From contig NW_026461153.1 in the NCBI RefSeq assembly GCF_021730395.1, positions 1 to 64,000 of the forward strand: DNA of 64,000 nt, in the 5' to 3' direction. The notes beneath the pieces are model-generated. The model ran no database searches. It was not told the origin of the DNA and saw nothing but the letters and a program-made list of their open reading frames with translations. This stretch comes from Mercenaria mercenaria. Lineage: Eukaryota > Mollusca > Bivalvia > Venerida > Veneridae. Numbering within the stretch: position 1 is the first letter of the stretch; each line of letters starts with the position of its first letter. This document shows positions 1-11,442 of this stretch, piece by piece. Position numbers and translations under genes: made by a program.

Positions 1-69
1 AATCTTTGTAGCCGCTAAATCATCTGTCGTCATTAAAACGCGAAATATAGTGTTCGCGAACGTTTCTAG

Positions 70-620
70 GTTTACAGTATATTGTTTTCTACTGCCTGAA
101 AATATCAAGTAAATATTTACGCTAACAAAAGTTGTTAAACCCAACAACAAAGTAAATCCGTTAGAACTTTCAGTTGAATAAATACAGTAATTAGGAGTAC
201 ACTGGTTGAACACGTAGTGTACCGTCCGATGCGTGAATTTTTTGCGCATAACTTAAGGGTCACGATGGGGATTGTTTTTAAATATTGACCATGCATTCGA
301 AGGTAACGACGCATGTTAACCTTTGTGTGAAATAATATGGTTGACATGTTTCAACAAAGCCACTTTTCTATCCTCTGGTTTAGTAATATGTAATCCGCAG
401 AGCGCGTTCAGTCAGAGAGTCGTCTCAGTTAGGACGTCAGAGGTTATTTCTAAGGTCACGTTTATTTGGTCAACATGTGTTGATAACAGCTTTCGAGGTC
501 AGTTGCTCAGTCAAGTGTGACTTACAACGCTAAGTGTTCCTTCTCAAGAGAAAGAACAACCATAGATCTTTCTGTGTATGTAATCAAAGACGTAATCCTA
601 TACTGTTTGTAACTAAGTAC
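70..620 (+). repeat. Dispersed repeat R1, copy 1
   Basis: This stretch shares several blocks, in the same order, with 46670-47450 and more weakly with 58930-59165. Shared blocks include 'tgttttctactgcct' near 85 and 46680, 'ggttatttctaaggtca' near 442 and 47255, 'tttcgaggtcagttgctca' near 490 and 47308, and 'gtgttccttctcaagaga' near 534 and 47371. Copy 2 can be read as a peptide containing FRGQLL and SVPSQEK, and copy 1 has a broken version, so an old coding origin is possible. No family is recognised. Confidence 0.6.
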
Positions 621-1504
621 ATTGTACAAGTGCCGACAATACGTTTTTCCACTCTGATCCCAAACAGACAATTTTGTTAATTAGTGTCCAATATATTTAC
701 ATTGGGCAATTAGTTTCTTCTCGCATACATTGGTAGCTAACTTTTCCAATATGTTCATTTAAAACACGATAGAATGTCAGTAATGATCTGTTGTAAAGGA
801 AAACTAATAGGTCTTAGTTCAAGAAAAATCAAAGATCAAGGTTCACTTCAAGATCATGATTACCTTGTTTATGTACTTTACGTATATGTTAATTATCTAC
901 ATACCCCTTTAGAAATGGGACGGGAGAAGGATGCGTTCTAGGAAGGTGGTACTACTAATTTGATACATATTATTATTATTTATCAAACGACACTATTTTC
1001 ACTGACATTTCAGCATCTGAAAAATGCGTAGATGTCTTCTGTAGTATCAAATACAAACGGGTTTTTTTTTCTTTCGTAAGCAAATTAAAGTCATTTAAGG
1101 GCTATGCTCATTAGAATTCTTCTAAACCCGTTGCATTTTATTTGTTTGAAAAATGACGCTGCTGGAACCTCAGAAATTTTCGGTAGAGCATAAACAAATC
1201 TTTCTCTTTCATTAGGTAAGTTGATGGAGATTTCCAGCAAAACTTTTTTCTCTAATATATTAATCTGTTCTTTTAATATGTATTGTAGAATACAAATAGA
1301 AATGATATTGTTTTGTTGTTTTTTTTTTTGTAGGTTTACAGATAGTTTAATACTCAGTTTATTTGATATGTTTTAAATCTGAAATGAAACGAGCAATGCC
1401 AGTCGACAATAACAATCAAAGTGATGCCTTCTTTCTCCACATAAATAGGACTATGAGAGATATCTCTATGTACGTCAAACCTATATAAGACTACACGATA
1501 TAGA
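621..1504. other. Gene-free AT-rich stretch
   Basis: Only short frames with frequent stops are present. It contains small homopolymer runs such as the T run near 1317 and no splice-bounded open segment that I can defend. Confidence 0.5.
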
Positions 1505-1730
1505 GCACTCTGTGGCAGAGTTGTCAAGGTCGCTTACTTCGAATTACTTGCTGCCTTTCACCGATGCGGGTTCGAAACCTCTCTTGAGGTATAGGATTCT
1601 TTGTTTGAGAAAGCCATTCAGTTTATATTTTACCCAGGTGCCTGTCCGTGATCATGATGAACAATGCCCGCAGTGGCACCTTGGGTCTTTGCCGGTGTGT
1701 CTCTAAACTAAACAATACCAACGACTTCAA
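1505..1730 (+). mobile_element. tRNA-derived SINE, 3'-truncated
   Basis: The head resembles a Leu/Ser-type tRNA. An A-box-like 'tggcagagttgtcaaggt' lies near 1512-1529 and a B box 'gggttcgaaacct' near 1568. A unique body containing 'acccaggtgcctgtccgtga' follows. No discriminator or clover-leaf closure is present, so it is a SINE and not a tRNA gene. The usual A-rich tail is missing. Confidence 0.7.
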
Positions 1731-2227
1731 GGTATGTCAACGTATGTACCAAACGGTCCTAAATTCAGTTATTAACTATGCATGACACCTAAAGATGCGC
1801 TCAAGACTAACTCTATTCTTTTGAATTCCCTTAATGGTAATTATACATTATTTGAATGAAACATTGGGCAATTTACAAGTACTTAATTTTAAACTGACAG
1901 TGACATAATGCTTGCCCAAGACAATGTGTTATATATCTAAACATGCAACAGTATTTTATGGATTAAGTCGAGTTTAGACCACACTTTGTTTCTACAGTGT
2001 AATATGGTTAATTTAGCTATGTTTATAAAATAATATTGGAAAGAGACTGACAGAATAAGTTTGCAGGTGAAGCTGTAAAAAAGCATTTATTTAGGGTCAA
2101 CCCAAATAGTCAATCTGACATCTTGCTTTTCTGTATTATACTGGTATTATCAGATTAAAATGTTGGCTGATTTAGAAAGTTTCGTTCTAAAATATCACAT
2201 TGGGGTACGCTTAATTTATGTACACAA
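1731..2227. other. Gene-free stretch
   Basis: AT-rich sequence with no open frame of note and no repeat recognised. Confidence 0.5.
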
Positions 2228-2731
2228 TTTGTTTTGTCGTTTCTGGCGTGAGCATCAGCAAGCTACAACAAAAGTTTGAAAGTTTGTTGTGTCGTTCTGA
2301 CGTGCTCGCCAACTCGACAAACGAATGTAACACGACAGACATTAACAAAATCTAAAAAGCGACAAAACGAAATATTTTGTTTTGTGCTATTTCGTGCAGG
2401 AACAAGCGAAACCAACAAAAGAGTCGTACTGACCTGTAAGACAAATTATAATGTTTCGTCATGTCGCGTTGGAATGCGCGCGGCTATGTAGCACCTATAG
2501 AAGTCTCGTCCTGTTCTGTGCGACACAACAAACATTATATTTAATATTGGTGCGGACGCCAACATGCCAAAACGAACTCTGTGTTAATGACGCGCATGGC
2601 AACGTGAAATAGAATGTTTCGTTCTGTCGCGTGCTATGTTTCGTTAAATCGCGTTGTTAGTTTCAATTTTTTGGATTGGCGCAAGCGCCAAAAACGACAA
2701 ACAAAACTTTCAGGAAGACATTACAAAATGT
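2228..2731. mobile_element. Non-autonomous element with imperfect terminal inverted repeats
   Basis: The left segment 'tttgttttgtcgtttctggc' (2228-2247) is nearly the reverse complement of the segment at 2686-2706 ('...ccaaaaacgacaaacaaaa'). The interior is unusually rich in GTCG, CGAC and GTTTCG words compared with its AT-rich surroundings. The 8-mer 'gtacacaa' occurs just outside both ends (2220-2227 and 2732-2739), a possible target-site duplication. The right boundary is uncertain by about 25 bp. No transposase is encoded. Confidence 0.45.
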
Positions 2732-2739
2732 GGTACACA

Positions 2740-3639
2740 AACAATACCCACGCCAATGCGACATAACGAAATGTCATTAATAAGCAACCATATATTGACT
2801 TTCACGAAATACATTTGGTAGAGAAAAGTAGGCCCCCTGCATGTGGCGAGTCTTAAATTTATTGCTTTAAATAAGTAATAATATATTTAGCGTTAGATCA
2901 TGCGGATTGTATCTGGTCCTTTCTTTTTGCTTAAACATTTGTCTTAAGATTTGCGTGTTAATGGTCACAATATAAACTTGGCGTTACTATTTCTTATCTA
3001 GTTCTACAAGAGTCAACTAGCAAATCCCTAGGTCATATGTAAATGAAATTGAGAAAAATAAACCAGAATCTAGGTCGTTTGAAAGTTAAGAGATACATTA
3101 AAATGCATCTTTAAATGATGTATTTGTAACAGCTATTCAAAGAATAATTGACTGGACAGGGAATTTTCCCAGGAAATGTCAGCGTGCTAGGTTGCGGTTT
3201 GAGAAGGCTGAAGTTACTTGTTGGATATATTTCCTTGTTTTTTTTTGCGTTCCGCATTTAAAGGGAAAATGTTTTTATGTAAATTATACCTGCCAGGAAG
3301 TCTTAAATCATTTACAGAAGTAGAGGAATTTTCAAAATCGGAAATGAGAAAGTTATAAACATTGAAATATTTTATCAAAATGGCGGTCCTTTTTTTTCAT
3401 CAAACTAGCGTATATACTGATTTTTTAGATATATATTTGAAGTGCATTTATTTACTTCTGTAAACACATGTCTCCACTTTTTCTAGCTATTTTGAAAAAA
3501 AAGTCACAATATTTTACATCTTGCCCTCAAGGAACATAAGAAAGTAACCTATTCAAAATGTTTTTTGCTGAATAGAGAATAAGCAGTGTGTAAATGACGT
3601 CATAAACACACTAAAATTGCTGCCTCAATAATCAGCCAT
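2740..3639. other. Gene-free stretch before the Penelope-like copy
   Basis: AT-rich sequence with stops in all frames. Part of it may be the decayed 5' half of the element that follows, but I cannot recognise protein similarity before about 3650. Confidence 0.4.
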
Positions 3640-4990
3640 TTCCTTAAATTTCAAATTGCCATATCTTTACCAACAATGGTTAATCTTATTGAAGACGAAC
3701 ATGTAGCTTTAATTGAGAACACATTTGCAAGAGAAAACGTTAATTATCTGGCTTGCAATGAAACTAGAGCATTCTTTTCTAACAGTGTATTTAAGAGATA
3801 CAACCTATGGAGTTGTGATCAAGTTTGTGAAAGTTTCTACTAGGTAATATATTTATCAAATTTGGCAATAAAACTTACAGACAAGTAATTGGTATCCCGA
3901 TGGGAACCAACTGCGCCCCCTTCATTGCTGATTTATTTTTATACTGTTATGAACGAGATTTTATGCTTAGTTTTTCCACTGAGACACAATTTGAAATTAT
4001 TGAAGCTTTTAATGGAACCTCAAGGTATCTTGATGATAATTTAAATATGGACAACCAATATTTTTCAGAAATGGTGAAATATATTTACCCTAATGAGTTG
4101 CAGCCTAAAAGCCTAATACTTCGGATTTAGAAGCGTCATTTCTGGATTTAATTTTAAAATTGTCAACTTTCCCCATCTTGATGGAGATGTCCCTCGAGCA
4201 ACATCATACGGTGTGTATATTTCACAGCTTATTCGTTTTACAAGAGCTTGCTCAAAGATAGATGATTTTAATGACAGAAATCTTCATATCACCAAGAAAT
4301 TGTTACAACAGGGTTACCGTTATCATAAGCTGCGGAAAGCTTTTAGTAAATTTTACTACAGATCGTCTGAACTGTTAGAAAAATAAAATACGACCCTTAA
4401 AACACTTTTAAAACTTGGACTTACACACCCGGAATACTATGGAGATGTAGTTTATAAAATTCGGAATACGATGCGAACATCGTGAAGCACAGTGCATGTT
4501 TAGTGATTGACCCCTCCTATTTGATGGTGCAATGACTAATAAAGTGTAGGACTCCATGATGCTTTTCTCCTAAATCCTACATACAACGGATGGGGGGAGT
4601 TGATTTTTGTCTTACAGTTTTCTTAGTCGTGCCCTTAAAAATTAGGCTCTTGTTGTTCTGACTTCAGACAAGTTGTTGAGTACAATTGTGTAATTGTACC
4701 TTAAATTTACCTTAATTTAATGTTTTGCTTTATTTATCTGTTACTTTGGCACTAATTTTAGAGCCTTTCTCAGCGGGGATTTTATTTACATTGTGTTGTT
4801 TAACTTGTTGATAATAGGGTAAGTGCGAGGTTGGCATGCCCTAAACGCGTTTAAACCCCCAGTTTCCTTTATTTAGGTTACTGACCGTTCCAAGGCGGTG
4901 CCCCTATTTTCAACTGGTTGTTTGGTCTGTCTTGTATTGTCTGTTGCGTATGTTTTCTTGTTTGTTGTAAGCGTTTTCCTCCGCCCCACT
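3640..4990 (+). mobile_element. Penelope-like retroelement copy C, decayed
   Basis: The reverse-transcriptase domain can be followed through several frames. It begins with NLIEDEHVALIENTF and AFFSNSVFKRYNLWSCDQV around 3680-3830. PMGTNCAPFIADLFLYCYERD follows at 3899-3960, the RYLDDNLNMDN active-site region near 4024-4055, YGVYISQLIRFTRACS near 4209-4255, and RYHKLRKAFSKFYYRSSE near 4318-4372. GTNCAP and the R-Y-x-D-D box are characteristic of Penelope-like RTs of the type common in bivalves and corals. The active-site second residue is L instead of the usual I or V. Stops and frame changes near 3840 and 4130 show that it is dead. A 3' untranslated part follows and shares the structured block at 4829-4905 with the copies at 53.6-55.6 kb. 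No GIY-YIG endonuclease is visible. Confidence 0.8.
4829..4905 (+). other. Palindromic structured block in PLE 3' UTR (copy C)
   Basis: The block holds GGCATGCC, then the perfect 12-mer TAAACGCGTTTA, then a loose hairpin AGTTTCC/GGTTACT, and ends with CTGACCGTTCCAAGGCGGTG, which itself can fold as ACCG/CGGT. The same order of palindromes with different arm sequences occurs at 54113-54190 and 55283-55360. Confidence 0.65.
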
Positions 4991-5028
4991 CCCCCTATTG
5001 CCCTCTCTTTTCCCTTGCAAGTTATCTA

Positions 5029-5100
5029 CCGGATGCGCAGGCTGGTCTGGATCAATGCTGGTCGCAAACGCACTATGCTGGTTTTCTCATGGCGCGGCTC
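5029..5100 (+). repeat. Conserved dispersed block, copy 1
   Basis: The segment with 'gttttctcatggcgcg' (5080-5095) matches 50602-50670 over about 70 bp with few differences. It sits just beyond the 3' end of PLE copy C. Its function is unknown. I recall this block as widespread in bivalve genomes, which was not checked. Confidence 0.55.
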
Positions 5101-5109
5101 ATTTTACTT

Positions 5110-6189
5110 TCAAATTGAATCATTCAGAAAGGTATTGTGTTTAATGTTTAACTGGTCATTCGGTCAAGACAGACGAAACAAGATCAACAGTTTTGAAAGA
5201 CAGGGACTACTGGAAAACTATGTTGTCTATGTTGTATGCAGTCAGTAAGTCTCAACTCGTGCCCTTACGTGCCTCATGTGCCGCCTGTTTGTGTCATCTA
5301 TGCACACAATAGGTTGGCAATGGTTTTGGTGCCATAACAAAGAATCCTTTAGAGTCAGCCTTAAGATTTGTGTTGTTTGATTTTAAGTCACATCGACATA
5401 ATGTAGGTTTATGTGCAAATATGCAAATGGTGCCCTCGAGAATGCTCTTACAGCCCGAAAACGCGTCACTTTTGTTCTACGGACCTATTATTATTTTTGT
5501 ATTGTTGTTGCTATTTTTGTTGTTGTTGCTATTTTGTTAAAAGGAACATCATAGGTTTTATAAGCTATCACAAAATCAGTCTTAAAGCGTCGTGTGGTGC
5601 CCGTATATGGCTTCCCGTACCTGGATATAGCGATATTATATTTTCCGGTGGCGTTAAGGGTGTTTCGACTTTCATTGCAGCTCAAAAACGGATTTGATAA
5701 AACTGACTTGACTATTATTTTGTTTTCTGATATTATTTATCTGATTACAAAGGTTCTTATGGATTTTATCAATTCTACTGATACGCGTATAAAGTTGTGT
5801 TCTGAAGTAATCATCCCCCAAGACCTAGATTCAGTTTTCGACCTTGAAAAATGGGGTCTAAGAAGTCCATGCAAAATATGTTTTAGTCCCTTCAGATAAA
5901 GTGTTAAGTGATTTTATTATCATTTGACGCCTGCTACTTTTTTAGATAATGAATTTGATATAGCTGATTTCCGATAGTACTGTGCGACTACATCCAGCTT
6001 AATGCTGTTGCTTAATACATTACTACTGGAGTCAAAGTTAGTGGCAAGCAGGACCCATTACTTATTATGTACTGGATTCCACAATTTCATGAACAGTATT
6101 ATAAGGCTTGTTCCTTTGCAATATTTCTTTTCCAACCCTATAACATCGCGTCTCATTGCTGTCAACGACGATGTGAATAAGTATAAAGT
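5110..6189. other. Unassigned stretch with short frames
   Basis: It contains a TTG-rich microsatellite near 5499-5538. The plus-strand frame 5594-5899 includes DLDSVFDLEKWGLRSPCKICF, which has a CxxC pair and looks more protein-like than its surroundings. No initiation or splice context is convincing. It could be a decayed mobile-element ORF, but I cannot name it. Confidence 0.35.
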
Positions 6190-6485
6190 TATCTTGGTCA
6201 GTAAAGAATATAGTACGGGAGGTCGTGGGTTCGATCCCTGGCTGCGTCATACCAAAGACGTTCAAAAATGGTACTAGCAGATTCCTCGCTTGGCGTTCAG
6301 CATTAAGGGGATAGTGCTAAGACTGGTCAGCCCGGTGTCAGTATAATGTGACTAGGCGGGGTATCATGCAACCTGTCTAACGCGTGATATTCTAGTGAGG
6401 CAGTACTATAAATGTGGGCATTGTACTCACTGCTACAAGTAGACACCGTCCTTTATATGACTGAAAAAATGTTGAAAAAGAAGTT
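6190..6485 (+). mobile_element. tRNA-derived SINE, interrupted by a MITE
   Basis: A clear B box 'gtgggttcgatccctgg' lies at about 6225-6241. The A box upstream is degenerate. The body includes 'accaaagacgttcaaaaatg' and 'tatatgactgaaaaaatgtt', a segment typical of molluscan SINE 3' halves. The tail resumes after the inserted MITE at 6712-6745 with 'ttaaacccgaacacacac', so the SINE was complete before the insertion. Confidence 0.7.
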
Positions 6486-6711
6486 ATACCCCAGTTACAC
6501 ATACGGCGCGGAAAGCTACGTCTAGCCACGGATAAAAACGTAGTAATCCGTATCGACCCGTATTGAAACGTACCTGAGACGTACCTTAATGTAGTAAGCC
6601 GTATCAATTCGTACCAATTCGTACGGCTCAGGTACGGATCGATACGGGTTACTACGTTTCTATCCGTAGCTCGACGTAGCTATTTGCGCCGTATGTGTGA
6701 CTGTGGTATTA
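6486..6711. mobile_element. Fold-back MITE nested in the SINE tail
   Basis: The left arm starts 'taccccagttacacatacgg' and the right arm ends 'ccgtatgtgtgactgtggta'. About 66 bp of each arm pair with roughly ten mismatches. The site is TTA on both sides (gTTA/element/TTAaaccc), consistent with a 3-bp TWA duplication of the PIF/Harbinger type, although the family is not proven. The interior is rich in ACGTA and CGTAC words. Confidence 0.7.
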
Positions 6712-7064
6712 AACCCGAACACACACTCCCAGTAAAGAAAAGCACAGAAATGATACATAGAATTATATTGTTTTCACCAATACAGATTACGACGGAGAAA
6801 ACAAATAAACTTTTTATTTCACAAGGGATAGAAGGACAATTTATAAATCTGAACATTAATGTGTATGTTTATATCAGATCTCTATGTGACAACAAATTCT
6901 TTAATTTCAACAATGTTAATGCTGTGGGTTCGGGCGCGAAAACAACAGGATGGTGATTTTCTTTAGTAGCCAATAAAATGAGTAGGGTCTGTTAAAAGTA
7001 CGTCAAAAGAAAAAGGCATACTCATCGGATGTGTTATATCTACACATGACAAGTTTCTAATTAC

Positions 7065-7640
7065 AATTGAATACAATACAATACAATACAATACAATAAT
7101 TTTATTTAGCTTTAAACAATGTTACAATGTTTCTGGCTACAAATAGTCGAAGAGAACATAAAGAGAACATGGAATTTCCATATCAAATTATATCTTATAT
7201 ATATTCATTGATAATCATATTTAGTTATTTCAAAAATAAACCTGATAAATGACATCTATAAGAATAGCTTAATATAAAAAAAGATTGGCTAAGACTTGAC
7301 ATAGAACGTTAAAGGAGAACATAGGTAAATTTTTTCCATGAGTACTTTGGAGATTTTACAACTTTTATTATCTTCCGCGCTTTAGGTTTGCAAAGTAGAT
7401 AATATATCGTTGTTTTTTGTGGGGTTTCTTTAGGTAGTAGATATGATACTTTCAAACTTTTTTATAGTTGGCCAATGGCAAAGATAGGGTTTAAAAAGTT
7501 TCTTCTTAAATCCCGGAAATAAGGGCAAACTAACAGAAAGTGACACTCGTTTTCAATTTGGTTCATGTTACAAAATCTACAGAGCCTTGCCTCCCTATCT
7601 ATATTTTCAAATCTATCAGTTTCTTTGAACATTACAGATT
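7065..7640 (-). mobile_element. LINE 3' fragment with (ATTGT)n tail
   Basis: Read on the minus strand, about 7610-7465 encodes EARLCRFCNMNQIENECHFLLVC in pieces. This matches the CxxC...HxxxxC segment at the C-terminus of LINE ORF2 proteins; the full-length LINE at 20.4 kb has the equivalent at its end. A frame change follows. The 3' untranslated region runs to the pentanucleotide tail at 7071-7099. The copy is strongly 5'-truncated and dead. Confidence 0.7.
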
Positions 7641-8707
7641 AATATAGATTATTTATAAAATCTTATCTATATCAAAATATTTGTATTGAAACATGTTTGT
7701 GATAATATTATCAGCTGAAAGAAATTACGCACGTTTATGCATACGAGACGGTTTCAGAACATTTGTAAATGAAGTCAGTCAATCAATTAGACAGAATCTA
7801 GATCGATCTTTATAAGTGATGTCAGTGGCGCAATTTAGTTATTTAGAATCTAGATCATTCATAAGCGATGAGCGGCGTAAATCAATTAGCCTAAATATAT
7901 GTCATTCAAGCGGTAATTGTCCCATTTTAAATAATATTTTTCTAGATAATGTTGTATTCTCGCATTACACTTCATTCTGAATAAAGAAACCTAAAGACAA
8001 ATAGATAAACGGCCTAAATGAGATGTCATAAAATAAAGCGATACTCGTATTACTTTCACTGAATCTAATAAAGTAACTATTTTATTCAGACCTGTACGTT
8101 TCACAGCCACATGTATTACAATATTTCCTCAGACTCATATGCTTCCTGTCTCCAGAATGTAACTAATGTGCACAATTTTGAGTTTAAACTCATTAAGCTA
8201 GTAAGTGGTAACCATATTCTTGTCAGACCGTGTCCTAGCTAAAAAAAGTAAAAATATGTCTCATCTCTGATTTTCCACCTTATTCCGCGTAGGTTGGAAT
8301 ATTAGTATTCACGAACATTCAAAATGTAGTTCATATATATAGCAATCAGCATTTTTTTCTGTTGAGTAGGCAGTCATTATAATAATAAAATATTTACCAA
8401 AACTAATCTAATTAGCCATTTCAGGCATTTGCGATAGAAATATTCAAATTTGAAAGTAGACATCGTTTGTTGAACGTAGCTAATATATGAATGCACAACC
8501 TTGCAGCTACGGTAACTTGCTTCATTTTTTATCGGATGTTTTAAGCTAGACTATCAAACTACAATTGTGTAGACAACAAGTAATTCGTCAACAACCTCCC
8601 AGCTTGACCTAGATGAGCTTATTTGAAAGAAGTAATCAGCGAAAAATTATATTTTGCTTGTACATGACATTGTGTACATCTATTTACATTAGCAAACACC
8701 TCTATAA
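7641..8707. other. Gene-free stretch
   Basis: AT-rich sequence. A partial direct duplication of 'gaatctagatc' is seen near 7795 and 7846. No coding signal is recognised. Confidence 0.5.
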
Positions 8708-8962
8708 CCAGGCCACGAAAACATTTTCAATCTCAGCTGAGTTTGATAATGAAACTTTATTTGTCATTTATATCTAAATAGCATGATTAAAACTAAATTT
8801 TAAGTCAATAACGATTTTCAAACGACTTTTCAGTAATGAAGGTCAGTCTTAGTTGGAATTTAATATTGAGGTTTTAGTAAAATTGATACTAAATTGAATT
8901 GATACTAATTGAAACTCAAACTCAGCTGAGACCGAAGAATGTTTTGTGAACACGGGGCCAGG
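8708..8962. mobile_element. MITE of the CAGCTGAG family, complete copy
   Basis: Both ends carry CCAGG and inward 'tctcagctgagtttga' arms: left arm 8708-8753, right arm 8915-8962 ending 'gaacacggggccagg'. The interior 'atctaaatagcatg' is shared with the pieces next to the CCAGAGTAGCC arrays at 50.7 and 57.3 kb. There is no coding capacity. Confidence 0.7.
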
Positions 8963-11042
8963 AATATTGTATACACCGGAATGAATGTATTATGAAGTAG
9001 ATCAACCTTTGCCTAAAATCAAACACCTAGAGATTTTAAATACAGTCTTGACTCAATTTGCAATGACGATCTATAGTCCCGTAGTACCGGTTTAAGAAAG
9101 ATATAATCCTCAATATGTATACATACATTGCCTCCTAAATTGAGGAAATCTTCCACAATTTAGTTTATAAAAATAATAAACGAGGCAATAGGTATGTTGT
9201 ACATTTGTAAAAATCTGTAGATTTTATGAAACGGCGTCACCGTTTGGAACTAAAAATATATACAAGATCAAACTATTGCAATAGGAAGTAAATAGTTATG
9301 ACTAAATAAATATTCTTGCGCAATTCATTTCAAACGCACTTAAAATGATGTAAGATATTCGTCGCAACAAAAGCACATATGAAGTTACATACAGAGAATA
9401 AAGTGGGAAGTTCTAATGTGGAGGACAAATGATTTCCAATTAGAATGCATCAATTTATTGTAGACAGTCTGTTCAAACTTGCCAATCCAATTTTAAATTA
9501 CATTTCCTTGGATGGCTTTGACCAGTTGACTATGACTGCTTTGGCCATTTCACACAACAATCATACTTGATACATTAAAACGCCTTAAATTCGACGGCTC
9601 GTCAAAGATAGTGTACAAGAACTGAACAAATGCGAAATACTATGAACTGTGCTCCTGAAAATTGATATTTAGTTGAAATAAAAACGAAAAAGAGTTGCAA
9701 CCAGGTTTGCTATTTTATGGCATGCGAAGAAACAAATTATTGTGAGCGTTTCTGAATGGTCAAAAAAAAAATATTTGTATGGGGTTCATTGTCTTTCTTT
9801 TTTGTAACATTACTTTTTTGTCCCCTATTTCAAAAGAAACACTGTTAGCACCATGCGTTTTCAAGCTATAGTTTTCAAATAAAGTGCAAACAGTCCCTGT
9901 TTTCAAACTTAAAGAGATATCACTTAGATCGACAATAATTAAAGGGCGGAAAATCGTACTCAGACAGAAGTCATAAAATGCACACAGTTGTTATAATTTA
10001 TTTTTAGCAAGCCGTTTGCCGAAGTGTGGAAATGTTAAATATTTTAAAACTAATTCGTTTTTAAGCAGCAAAACTAAATATTTTTCAAGATCTTTGATTT
10101 GATAAGGTATACTAGTTATTTCCTTTTGAATTTGAAATATTAGATTTTTTTCTATTTATTACACCTTTACGTAAATGATGTTAAAAGTTTAATGAATATA
10201 CCTTAATGTGTGGATTTAAAAATAATTTTTAATTCTGATTAATATGATCACGGTTGCTGTAAGTTGTATCACTTTTCCTGTAAAGCCTTATGCATTTTAT
10301 AATATAATACTTATTATATGAACAAAACGCTGTGCTGTGAAATTATTGGAAGACATAAGGCATAACTGTAAATCTGTTTTACGCATAATTGTCGTTGTTC
10401 TTCTTTTAACATTGTGTTAAAACATGGCTATAATCAACGTCGATTTCTTGCTGTTACTACCTTTTAACCAATCAACAAAAATAAGCAGTGATTTCCAAAC
10501 ATATAGACAAAATAAATTTAAATTTGAAAAGCAATGTTCAAGTTTGTATAATTTGATTTGAAAAGCAATATTCAAGTTTTGTATAATTCAACTGATTACT
10601 AGGACACTCTAGCTGCCTGTGCTAATCTGAATGAAATCGAAAGCCCGGTCTGAAGATATTACCACTGTAACATATTTCAAAATTTAATGATTATCACGAG
10701 GTATAATGACCCTCAGCAAAATCCTGATGAACAAGATGTGTGTTCCTTGAACACTTCTGTATCTGTTTGTCTGGTTGTTATTTACTGAAAATGCAACATT
10801 AAATAAACTTCATTGTCTGGTAAAATTTGGGATGTTATCTTATAAGAAATTATATTTTTTATTTACAAAATAAGATTTCGTTTTAACGAACAGATATCAC
10901 TTTATTTGTATCAAAGAAATAAAATAATAATAATTATTATAAAAATAAAAACAATAATAATAATATTTGGATCGATGACTTGCACGAAATTTTATTTCAT
11001 TCTTACGAAATAGAAAAAGTACAATTATGAAATAGAGTTGGA
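8963..11042. other. Gene-free stretch
   Basis: AT-rich sequence with no open frame above about 60 codons. A duplicated segment 'atttgaaaagcaat' occurs near 10523 and 10558. An (AAT)n-like microsatellite lies at about 10920-10964. Confidence 0.5.
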
Positions 11043-11442
11043 TACGGTGTTCCGTTGGGGCCATCGCAGTTTCGCGTTGTCGTCCTAGGGGCGAAATCGC
11101 GAAAACGCGATATTTTTACGCGAAAACGCGATACTTCCACACGAAAACACGAAGCTATAAAGCGAAAACACGAAACAAAAAATATCGCGTTTTCGCGCTC
11201 TTAATATCGTATTTTCGCGTTTTCGTCCTCGATTTGCCATCGTGTTTTCGCGTTTTCGCCTTCGTGGTAAGTAGGGCGGAAACGCGAAAACACGATATTG
11301 ATAGAGCGAAAACGCGATATTTTTGCTTCGTGTTTTCGTGTGAAAGTATCGCGTTTTCGCGTTTTCGCCTTTGTTTAGCTAAAACGCGAAAACACGATAT
11401 TTTTATATCGTAATTTCGTCTTCCGGTTTGACTTGCGCAAAC
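11043..11442 (+). mobile_element. CGCGAAAACGCG element, copy 1
   Basis: The left end is 'tacggtgttccgttggggcc' and the right end 'cttccggtttgacttgcgca'. Between them lie alternating and inverted units of the type CGCGAAAACGCGATATT. Both ends and the interior recur in inverted orientation at 36549-36933. The CpG-rich palindromic composition contrasts sharply with the AT-rich flanks. It has no ORF and no clear target duplication. Confidence 0.75.
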
